A DNA stretch of 64,000 nt, taken from positions 62,001 through 126,000 of the forward strand of contig VWYX01000126.1 in assembly GCA_013396525.1 (NCBI GenBank). The letters are read 5' to 3'. How positions within the stretch are numbered: position 1 is the stretch's first letter; every line of letters begins with the position of its first letter. This stretch comes from Chaetorhynchus papuensis. Taxonomy: Eukaryota > Chordata > Aves > Passeriformes > Rhipiduridae. This document shows positions 50,801 through 60,308 of the stretch, one piece after another. The notes below the pieces were generated by a model. It did no database searches. It had not been told where the DNA came from and was given only the letters and a program-made list of their open reading frames with translations. The position numbers were made by a program, and so were the translations under genes.

Positions 50801-50859
50801 GCGACCCCCAGCATCGCCGTCCCGACGGCCACTTCTTTGGGCATGCTGAGAAGCGGCAT
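44655..50859 (-). CDS. COMTD1: COMTD1, catechol O-methyltransferase domain protein 1
   Basis: Predicted class I SAM-dependent O-methyltransferase with one N-terminal membrane segment. The chicken protein has been linked to mitochondria and pheomelanin pigmentation (Inhibitor of gold locus); its substrate is not established. Coding exons in transcript order: 50859-50778, 49469-49333, 48339-48234, 47466-47348, 47084-47030, 45701-45568 and 44807-44655. They total 786 nt, giving 261 residues against 262 in human. All introns are GT-AG and all phases match. Seen in the protein: hydrophobic anchor at about 10-27, the LRQYILDHSLREHP block (53-66), CEQAQLMANL (87-96), SAM motif I as E107-I-G109 with FTGYNALNMAL, metal-ligand candidates D184 (FIDADK), D210 and N211 (IAIDN), and the C-terminus GDGVTLAFKL. 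The reading frame is intact. A second in-frame Met at residue 6 is a possible alternative start. Confidence 0.97.
45568..45701 (-). CDS. COMTD1: COMTD1 exon 6
   Basis: A 134-nt exon encoding residues 167-211. It contains both halves of the metal site: D184 in FDFAFIDADKESYNEYYE, and D210-N211 at its 3' end in GGIIAIDN. Confidence 0.96.
45702..47029 (-). other. COMTD1: COMTD1 intron 5
   Basis: A 1,328-nt intron. Short open frames here are not supported. No nested gene or classified repeat is seen. Confidence 0.8.
47030..47084 (-). CDS. COMTD1: COMTD1 exon 5
   Basis: A 55-nt exon with acceptor ATCTTAG|GCAGG and donor ACTTG|GTAAGT, encoding AGVEHKIDLRIKPAIQTL (149-166). It corresponds to the HKIDLRLKPALETL segment I recall from human. 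Confidence 0.95.
47348..47466 (-). CDS. COMTD1: COMTD1 exon 4
   Basis: A 119-nt exon encoding residues 109-148: the rest of SAM motif I (GVFTGYNALNMAL) and the acidic residue D133 after strand 2 (VIACDIN). In related enzymes that position contacts the SAM ribose. Confidence 0.96.
48234..48339 (-). CDS. COMTD1: COMTD1 exon 3
   Basis: A 106-nt exon with acceptor TTCTAG|CTCACT and donor AATAG|GTAAGT, encoding residues 74-108. It includes MMVSCEQAQLMANLVKLI and the start of SAM motif I (VIEIG). Confidence 0.96.
48340..49332 (-). other. COMTD1: COMTD1 intron 2
   Basis: A 993-nt intron containing a degenerate CCAAAA-type tract at about 48350-48415. On the sense strand this is a T/G-rich stretch just upstream of the exon 3 acceptor. 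Confidence 0.8.
49333..49469 (-). CDS. COMTD1: COMTD1 exon 2
   Basis: A 137-nt exon with acceptor TTTGTAG|GTAAAAG and donor GTCTG|GTCAGT, encoding residues 28-73. Its second half carries the conserved SPLRQYILDHSLREHPIL block found before the catalytic fold in this family. Confidence 0.95.
49470..50777 (-). other. COMTD1: COMTD1 intron 1
   Basis: A 1,308-nt intron whose 5' part lies within the promoter CpG island. No nested gene is recognised. Confidence 0.8.
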
Positions 50860-51130
50860 TTTGGAGTCGGGAGCGAGCGGAGCGGCGCGGCGGGACGGAG
50901 AGGCGCGGCCCGGCCCGGTCGCACGCGGCGTGGGGCGGTGCGGTCCGCCCGCCCCGGGAGGGCGGGGCCGCGCTGCCTGTGGGTGGTCGCCCGGCGGCGC
51001 TTGGCTTGGTCTTGGTGATTCCTACGGTCCCCGCGCCCCGGCGTGCCGATGCTGGGCTCTGCTGGGGTGGCGAGAGGCTGGGTCACCCGCGGGAGGTGCG
51101 CGCCTTCCTCTCCGTGACATACTCGGTTGT
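50290..51130 (-). promoter_or_regulatory. COMTD1: COMTD1 CpG-island promoter
   Basis: CpG-dense block that covers the first coding exon and the roughly 250 bp upstream of it on the - strand. It has several GC-box-like stretches (for example around 50935-50970) and no obvious TATA box. Transcription presumably starts shortly above 50860. The long open frames that cross it on both strands do not resemble proteins. Confidence 0.75.
50778..50859 (-). CDS. COMTD1: COMTD1 exon 1
   Basis: Codons 1-27 plus one base: MPLLSMPKEVAVGTAMLG followed by VAFATGMLA, then donor GCAG|GTAAGC. It encodes the N-terminal membrane anchor, and VAFATGMLA aligns with the AAFATGLFLG segment I recall from human. It lies within the CpG island. 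Confidence 0.93.
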
Positions 51131-52849
51131 GGTGTGTAAAGTGACAAAAACACCACCTGGGATTTGTGTCACCGCCTGTTCTCAGAGGCTGATTCTTGTA
51201 CAGCTTCACTGCAGTCTTCGTTTTAAAACTCACCCAAGTGTCGTGTGAGCTGGTAATGGGCTCTGATGGAGGAGCTTTTCACAGAAATACGCTCGTAAGA
51301 GGCATGGTACCCCAACCAACCCAAGAAGTGAGCTCTCTCCTTCCCCTAGAACAAATGTTTCTTTGCAGCTGAGATGTGAGCAGTTACTCGTCAAAAAACA
51401 TGTAAGATTTTTGGAAGTTGAGTTTCCAGGTGCAGGGGGTCAAGGAAGATTCTCCAAGAGAGGGGGAATGGGGCCTGGATTCCTCTACTGCTGTTTCAGC
51501 CCCCTTCTGCAGCACCTTCCAGGTGAGGTGGGGCAGTGCCCTTACCACTGCTTAACAGCCTTGTTGAGGGATCTCCTCCCTGGCCGGATCTGTTGCTGAG
51601 GGAGTTGGTTTATAAATCAACAGTGATTGTGTAATCTTTTTTATGTCAGCCTAAAACCAACTTTTTTGTGCTTCTGTGAAAGGACCCTTTTGGAGATGGT
51701 CTGGGAATTTGGTTTTCATTTTGTGAAGTATTGGAAATATCTGGATTTTAGAAAACACGAGCAAAATGTGGAGATCTATCATTTTGTCACTCTATGGGAT
51801 ATGAAATTAGTGACATTGCACACAGACCAGGAATACAGAGGAATGGCTTGGGTTGCAACTTGGCCTCCACAGATGTAGGATGAGAGCAGGTAAAAATTCC
51901 TTTTTGGCACATAGTCCATCTTAGAAAGCCAGATGAATTGTGTGGGTAGGTTTGGATGAAAACATGTCAACTATCTCCCTACGCTAGCAAAACGAATGTC
52001 AGTGCAGTTAGAAGAAAAAGATTCTTTTTAAGTACATCTTAAGTGTTGGATTAAATATATCACCAGGGTATTTATGGGAAATGGGTTTGCCTGTAACTGC
52101 ATTTGAGCCCAGAGCTCTTGTATTTCTTTTGCAGCAACTGATCATGCCACTCACTAAGGAGTCTGCTGTGATTTCTGATTTGCAGAACAAAGTAAGATAT
52201 ATGATCTGTCTTGGCAGATAAAATAACTTTCAGTTCACTTCTAAAATTTATTTGATTTTGAAAGCTGTGAGTGTTGTTGCTTTCTTGGTGGCTTTTTTTC
52301 ATTCAGTATCTCGTCACTTTCTCTGTGTACATTTTGCTTTTGTAAATGAGAGCATTTCATCCCGTCTTTCAGAAGATGAGTTGTCAGGATGCGCTGGAAC
52401 GTGTCAGTTTTAGGCCAAACAACTGGAGGAGGCAACAATTCTTCCAGCGGCCATAAATCAGATTTGTGACGATGCGGCTCCATCTAGTGATTCTTCTCTA
52501 CAACTGCAGCACAAGAGAGAGAGGAACTGTGGGTTACTCTGTTCAGTGAAACACACTAAGTGTGCAAGCTTCCAGTGTTGTGTTGACCTCTCGACTCAAC
52601 GAGATGCCCCATTTGGACATCTCTGGGAACTTCAGGTTTCTGAAGGCTCCAAGAGAATTGGTGAACTGAATTGCTAACATACTGAAATGTGTTTCTGAAA
52701 TTCCTCCCACACCCAAGCTGTTAATCAGTAATAGCTTACCTTTGCTGGCAGTGTCAGGTGTTTTACTATATCGCTGTACTGGACAACATATTGTTTCCTT
52801 TAGATAAGGAAGTTGACTTTAAGATATCTAAGATATGATAAAATACTTT

Positions 52850-52866
52850 GGGGGGGTGGGGGGGGT
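52850..52866 (+). repeat. G-run, G7-T-G8
   Basis: Two long guanine runs separated by a single T. The stretch could form a quadruplex or be a decayed poly-G microsatellite. Confidence 0.8.
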
Positions 52867-54963
52867 GTCAAAAGTGTTAAAATCTTCCAGCTGGATAGAA
52901 TGGAGCCATCAGCTTTTCTTTGAGCCATTTCAGTTTTCAGTTTACATAACTCTGTGATATATACTGAACAGGAAACTTTGATTAACAGATTTATTAGATG
53001 CATGCTTGCAGTGTGCTGTGGCTACCTGAGCATTTAAATATTTTGGTAGATTTCTGCCTATTACTTGTGCTAAGTAAGGTGAAGGCTACCTAGAGATAAT
53101 AATGGTAATATGGGCTTGGATAGAAACCCCACTGCTCCCTATATCTGTAAGGTCAGGTCAGTTGCACAGATTTCATGGGAGATCAGGTTTGCTCCCAGTG
53201 CTGTAGTCAGTAGGCATATTTGCTGTGCCTGAAAGCACCTTCTCTCTGGAACTGCATTCTTGAAAGGGTAGGAGGGTTTTGGCAACATATTCAGGCTGAA
53301 ACCAGAACTTGATTGCATTTGTAAAACATGTGGAGTAGGACAGACAGGATAATGGCTGACCTCAGGGTGTACAAATCCTCACTTTAGTCGTATTGATAAT
53401 CTATTCAAGGTTTTACAGGCACTGGGTAGTTGATATATGCAGTAGTCTGTTCTCCTGGAACCATCCTTTCAGGAGTGTTTTTCTATGTGAGAATGTTGCA
53501 CACCATCTACCTCAGTGTCATCTATCTGTGTAGACTCATTGTAGAAATGGGACTGGTAAAGCATTAGCCTACTGATAAGGCTGCCATCTCACTTCTGGGT
53601 TCCTGCCTTTCATTTGCAACTATTTTTACAAGTGCCTAGTAACTGAGGCACCACTGTAAAATGCTAAATTACTTGCCTTGAGTATAATAAACTGTTTTCT
53701 TTCACTGTCTTCAAAATTTACTTCTTTTTCTGTTGTTTTTCTTTTTGTTTCCCTCTTCACTCTTCCATGTGCCAACTACCTGAACTCAGCCTGTTCTGGC
53801 AGGCTGTGCCTCCCAGGTGATTTTCTGTGGCCTGCTCCAAAGTGGTGGTAAAGAATAGTATATGAGCATCTTGATTGTCTTGCTGCTGCCCTAAAAAGAA
53901 GTAAAATCTGGGGGGGAGTTTCAGCCACTGTCCAGTGTGGACAGCCAGGGTATAGATGTGGACCAGAGTGGGTATAGATGACTCTTTCTAAAATCATACT
54001 TGCTCTGTGGTGGAAAATCACCATGTATCACAAATACCCCAAAGTAAGTGTGTTTAGGCATGTTTGAATAGCACAACTCATTGGAAATAAGCCCAACACA
54101 CTTGTTGAAGCTATATTGGCCTATGACATTGGAAAGCATTCAGTGGAGTTGCATGTTGTGTCTGCTTCATTCAGACTGCAATGTTGCTGGTGTGGCTTCA
54201 AGCATAATTTAAATAATGAAGAGTTATGGGTTGAGTGATAAAAAATTACTATTTTGGTTATCTATATAGATGGAGCAAAAAGTTTGTAGAGCTGAGGCTG
54301 ACCTGACTTTAGCCATCCTAGAGAGATGTTTGATACAGATTGGGATTTTAATCTGGTTCAAGAAGATAGAAGGGAAGAGGCATATTTGCAAGTTGTCTGC
54401 ACTGACACTGTGGATGAATGAAGCCATGAATTCCTTACCTTTTAAGATATTCACAAATAAGCAAACCCATAAGCATTCCACTGTATTTATTTATTCTATT
54501 TTAATAGGTTTTCATAATATCTTTGTTTAAAATGGAAACAGAACTTATTTACCATGTTTATGTGTTCATTCATCTCTCTTGGGTGTTGTGGATGAAGAAT
54601 GTGTATATTTTATAATTTTACACTCCCAAGTGTATATCCCCTTGCAAGACTTAGATAAATCACTTGATGGTGTATTTTAGAGTACTGTATATGAAATTAT
54701 TATTTTATTCACGATTGAGATTTCTTATTTCTTCTAATTGGTTTTGCTATGTATTTGTCTGTTCCATCCCTGTTATCTCTCTAGTATTATGCCGAACATT
54801 TCATTTTGCAGTTCTGTAAAGCAGGGTATGCCATTTACCAGCATAACCTCCTTGACCTTAGAGATACCTATTCCACATGTTATCGGTTATAGCAATTTTT
54901 TTGTCATGAATGTTCATTCATCTTCTCAAGTGAAAATCTTGAAATTTTTAGTATGGTACCATC

Positions 54964-54982
54964 TTTTTTTTTTTTTTTTTTT
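54964..54982. repeat. Poly-T run
   Basis: About 19 consecutive T. No retroposed gene body is recognised next to it. Confidence 0.8.
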
Positions 54983-57719
54983 ATTTGTGATAAATGGAAT
55001 TGCTCTCTGAAATTTTTTTTTATAGTTGAATTCAGTAATTTGAAATAAGACTAATAGTTTCCCAAATACTCATCATTGCTTCTAAAGTCATCTGGATTTT
55101 TTTGTCAGACAAACTGTAAGTAGCAAAGCTTCCTTTAATATGATTCATTGTTCAGCTGGAGGGTAATCACTGAAATGGAACACAGACATGAACAATGACT
55201 TTAACTAAGTTGGTTCAGTTGCTTTCATCCTGCTCAGCTACTTCTATTGCATTCAGTCTTTTGTGGGAGATTTTAAAGTATGTCTTTCGATAACAGCTTG
55301 TAAAGGCTGTGGTACCTTCACATCTATTTCAAGGCTAAGATATCAACATTTCAAATGCTGCTGCTAAGAAAGCTGGTGATTCATGAGCCCATAAGCCTTA
55401 AGCCATTAAACTTGCAAACAGCGAATGGTTTAGAAACGGTTTTCAGCTAGAAGCATTTTGACATATTGGTAAATATTTTCAGGCCTTACTGGCTTACAGG
55501 CCAACATTTTGAATATATATGACTACTTTTTGCAATCTCATTACAAGACTAGGTTCAGCTTTGGACATGCAGGTATCGTGAGGAGAGATAGCCCCTGCCA
55601 AGCAGCATAATTCCCAGTGCAAAGTACGTTAATGGCTTCTATGACAATATCCCACAAGTATCAAGGACTGTAAAACTCAAATTGAGCTTGACTGGGGGAG
55701 ACCCAGTGAATTGGCTTGTTTGGTGGCTCAGCGTGACATATCCAATGATAGAAGCAGTTCTCCTGACAAAGAGAGTTTGCAGTCGAAGTACATGGATCAG
55801 AGGCACATTGAATTCCTCAAAACAGGTGTCAGACTTTTCTGAATGATCTCCTTTCAGGTCACAGTCCAGCCTCACACTTGGAACAACTGTATGGACAGTG
55901 GTACAATGGGTGTTTAGTACTGAGGAATAAAGCTTAGCATTAATTTGGTCCTACAAATGGTCCCCATGTGATTGAAATAGACACAACTTGAGTGAAACAT
56001 TCTGCTTTACTTGCAAAGACTGCTGTAAGTCTCAAGGTGCTGCTCCACTTAAGCCTTAAACTGTATAGTGCATAAACAAAATATGAGAAATGTTGCTCCT
56101 TATCATTCTGATACACATAATGAAATTAAAGGAGAAGTGAACAAATCAACCATAGCCGTGACACCTCAGTAACCAGGCTCTCCCATGCCTATATATTTTG
56201 CGTGCCTTTTTTGACATCTGAAAAAATCTGCGTCAAAACCCAGCAGGCTGGATTTGTTTCATACTAGCCACGTGAATGGATACCAAAAATAAAGAGTACT
56301 TTTGGAAGTGAGTGCTTTTTTCCTTCCCTTAAGGGCATTTGTCCAAGAGTGCGCAAAAGCAACAGCAGCAGCATGATGGCAGGAGAGGTGCAGGACTGGG
56401 TTGTTATTAGATAGCCTACCCCAAGCATATTAAAGAATGATGAATGGTCGTCTCACTAGGCCTGATTTCTGGAGAGCTCTAGGTCAGATTTCATTTCACA
56501 AATAAGGATTTGTCACAAGCATGTAAAAACTGTGCTTGGCTGTTAACTTTGGGACTTAAAATCAAGAATTCTTAGTACACTATTTGTCAGTTGGAAAGAA
56601 CAGAGAAGGGGCCATCTATGTTAATCAGCTGTGGTTTGCTAATATGATGCAGCTGGGAAGAAGGCAGTACTGACTTTAGCAGGTAGAAAACAGCTGCTGA
56701 AGAGAGAGCCCAATTAGTGTCATCACCTGAAACTCCATGAGTGGTGCATTAACCCCTGCAGGCTGAAAAGCCATAGTGGGGGGAAATGGCTCGGATATTC
56801 CCAGCAAACAGGAGAGTGAGATGTGTGGAGAATGGTATCTGAGAGTGTGAAGGGCAGATTGCTTGCAGGAGGAAACAGAGGGAAGGTAGGAAGGAGTTTT
56901 TTAATTGTGTGCAGTGCTCCCTTTATTTTCCTGCCTTTTTTATTTTAATTAAGGTGCACTCTTTGTAATTGCCATGAACTGAACTTACTTTTTTTCTCTC
57001 CACATATATTTGTTGTATTTTTATGAGGTTTTGCTCTTTAGTATTAATAATTTGTATTTCTTTACTGCTGTATTTCTTTGAGTTTGAATGTTAACAGAGG
57101 ACTATATGGACTTTTATCTTCTTATCCTGTTATGGCTTCATTCTTTATATATTTATATGCAAATAATCCCAATTTCTTTTACTATAAACAGTGGAAACAT
57201 TTCTGTTAAGTTTTGCAAGAAATTTTTTAAAGAATGCCTAACAAGTGAACTGTGAAACTTCAGTGTCACTCATCCTTTTGATAAGAATAAGGCTTTCTTA
57301 GTATAGTATTTTAAAGTTATGCTTTTACTGCCTCCTTTTAGTGTTTGGAAGATCAGAAGATCCTTCTGCTTTAGTATGCTTGAATCGTATTTTCACCTTT
57401 TAATTGAACTTTCTATCCATTTTGTTTTTAAGAAGTCCTTTTCTTTCCATTCCTTTATAGCCTGAGCTTGACTTCATAAGAATCTCTAACTGAACCATAA
57501 ACTACCTTTATAAATATAATTTTTCCTTGAAAGCTATATCTTACTGGAATGACCAAAGTTTTGTCATGTGTTAGATTAAGATGTCTGCTGAAAATCAATA
57601 ATGCTGAGGTAACAACATTGGTTTCTCCTAGGCTCTCAATTACTTTCTCAGTTGTTTGTCATAGGAAGAATATATGATCAGTTGTTTCCCCTGCAGGCTA
57701 TAAAACCCGCCTGTTCTCT

Positions 57720-57870
57720 TTTGATCACTTCTGCATACTTCACTTTTACTCTCCGCAGTGTAACACAGATTTTTAGAGCTTTGGACCTGTGAAGTAGCAA
57801 AATGATTCTTCTGTAGTCCATTCCAAGGGATAATAGCCTTCCTGTATAAAGCATCATAAATATCCCTGGA
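57720..57870. repeat. Unclassified interspersed repeat, copy A
   Basis: It shares diverged but clearly alignable sequence with 60165-60308. Shared words in order are GTGTAACACA, TTTTTAGAGC, GTAGCAAAATGAT, a CCA-TCC-AAGGGA block and a TATCCC end. Both copies are in the same orientation. The family is not identified. Confidence 0.6.
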
Positions 57871-58604
57871 CAAGAGTTAGCTCTTTTGGGTTGCATTGCA
57901 CAATTGCTATGGAATCTGTTCCTGAATTTGCCACACTCTTTGAAGAAATATCTGGGACAAATTTATTTCACAGTCTTACCTTTGCACCTCATGTTCTCTA
58001 TAGTCCTTTACACCTTGCATTCTTTTTGTGGGTAGTCCCTTATACCAAATACAGCTGTAGAACTGCTAGTATTTTAGGACTTTTTTTTTTCTTTCTCCCT
58101 CTATATCTTTGTGTGTTTTTTAAAGATGGTTTCTGGTGCCATTTTGTTCTTGAAGTAGCTACATTTTGCCACAGAGGGGAAACACAGTTGTGCTGTGCTC
58201 TTTTCTGAGAGCTTTACTTTGTTTCTCCCTTCATCTTTATCTGAAGTAAATTACACTGTACCTGCTTGATGTCAGTAAAGACTGCTAGGCAGAGGAATAC
58301 TTAAAATAATATAGCCTCTTGTGAAAATGGGAGCAGCTGTAATTGGGCAATTAAATTAAATTAAAGCTGTAACAAGTGTAGTAGCTCCTTATTATGGTAA
58401 GTGCTCTTTCCTTAAAAAGAGGTAAGTGATTTTCTGAATGAGGCTTCAGAGGTAACAGGTAACTTGGAGAAGGTATATTGAAGTTTTGGTCACATCATAT
58501 CACTGAAGAGAAGCTGCTCTTATTTGCCCGTGGATTTTCACATGTCCTGTTTTAGAAGGACAGAAGCAAATGATGCAGAACAGTAAACACTATGTTTATT
58601 TGAA

Positions 58605-58680
58605 ATAACCTCCTCCCCAAAAAAACCCCAAAAAGCCAAACCAAAAAAAACCCACCAACCAAAAAAGCCTCCCAAATCAA
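58605..58680. repeat. Degenerate (CCAAAA)n A-rich tract
   Basis: Interrupted CCAAAA, AACCC and CCAACC units over about 75 bases. Confidence 0.7.
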
Positions 58681-59694
58681 ATAGAAGTTTAGAAATTAAT
58701 CTAGCCACCTTCAGTTTCCTATCCAGGAAGTGTATGTGAGAGGTTAGTCAGATTTGGTGGCACGAACATTTGGATTTCAAGGATATGCAGAATACTTAAT
58801 GTGGCTGTAGCCTGGCAAAGCTCTGCTGACATATTTCACAGTACTGAGCAGTTTGGAGCTGTTATGTTTCCTAACAGGGTATTTGTAGCATGTTGTAAAC
58901 AGTTACTGTTGTAACTGAATCCTAGGCTGTGATCCTTAAAATATGAAGTGCTACCTAACTGCCAGAAACCTTAATGCAGTTTGCCTTTGTCTTCAGTCAC
59001 ATTCATGTAGGCAACAGTGGGAAATGCCAGAGTACTTGGGAGCTAGGCCAGGGGGAGGATAGGTATGCAGCTGGTCATCTGTCTCGATGCTTTGGAGAAC
59101 ATGGGTAATTACATGCACCTTCCCGATGAAATGCCTTTTGGAAAATCAAAGTTGTTTGTCTCATTCCAAGGCGGAGACAATTTCTGTGACCAAATGGACT
59201 TTAGTAACTCCTCCGGCCTTGTTGCAGTCTCTTTCATGGACTGTTTAGCTTTTTGATGTTTATGTACCCACAGAATTTTTGTATACATAAAATAAGGCAC
59301 GAGACGTGGACTTGATGTTTATTGTGCAATCAGCTTGGCCTTAAAAAAGGCAAGTGGCATAATGGACCAATTGTTGTATATCCCATAAAAATTCTAGTAA
59401 GCATGAGGCTGACTGCTCTTCCTAGTTCTCTACCTTTTCCATGGTTTTTTGTATTGGCACATCCTTAGAAGAAGTAGTGCGTCTTCTGGTGCTGAAATAA
59501 ACTTGAAGACCCATATATTCACCATGATTGAAAGCCTGTCTCTATTATGTTGGATTGGACCTATCTGCTGTCTTAAAGCACGGAAGTGACAACTGGTGTG
59601 TTCTTAATGGACTGATGAAGTAAAGGCAGTGAAAAATGCAGAGCAATCTAGATGCTTTGAATAAGTTGTATCTTCTGAGACCGTGTATGTAAAG

Positions 59695-59785
59695 TCATCA
59701 TAGAATGGTTTGAGCTGGAAGGGACCTTAAAGATCATCTAGTTCCAACCCCTAGCCACGGACATGGCACCTTCTACTAGAGGCAG
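59695..59785 (-). mobile_element. CR1 LINE 3'-end scrap
   Basis: Antisense copy of the CR1 3' tail. The + strand reads TCATAGAATGGTTTGAGCTG then GAAGGGACCTTAAAGATCAT and GTTCCAACCCC, the well-known reverse complement of avian CR1 ends. It is about 90 bp long with no coding part. Confidence 0.9.
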
Positions 59786-60164
59786 GGAATCTTTCACTAG
59801 AAGGTAGTTTCTCCTTCTGAAGATAATTGAAGAAGAAAGCTACAAAGCTATAAGGTGTGCAGGCATTGAAGGGCTGTTCTTGTCACCACACAGAGTCTGA
59901 TGCAGTGTGAGAATCCAGGAGCACCTGGGTACTCCTGGAGCCTTGGAAGCTTTGGCTTCACATGGACAATGCCAACAGCTTTTGTTAGGCATTAATACAT
60001 ATAAAATATTTGACTATATGCATGTTGGGTCCTCCTGAGTCTCTGGCAAAGAATACTGCTTGCTGGTGTTGCAGGCTGATGCCATATATTGTTCTGGTTT
60101 TTCACTAAAGCACATCAAACCCTGGCTAAAGTGCTCTTTCCCAGTGTTTGGTACTGTAGTACTA

Positions 60165-60308
60165 TAGCAATTTATCCTTCACTTCTCTTTTCCTTGGTGT
60201 AACACATTTTTAGAGCCTTGAACCCAGGTGGTAGCAAAATGATCCTTTCAGAATCCAATCCTAAGGGAAAGTAGTGTCTGACTGAAGTATTGTAAAGTAT
60301 CCCCAGTA
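60165..60308. repeat. Unclassified interspersed repeat, copy B
   Basis: Partner of the repeat at 57720-57870, in the same orientation and about 2.4 kb away. The two differ by scattered substitutions and small indels, so either the duplication is old or both are old copies of one mobile family. Confidence 0.6.

Noticed and set aside
50549..51139. A 196-codon + strand frame over the COMTD1 promoter
   Set aside because: It is antisense to the real first exon of COMTD1 and explained by GC content.
57640..57896. - strand frames across repeat copy A as a gene
   Set aside because: The same DNA recurs at 60165-60308 with disrupted frames, so it is better read as a repeat.
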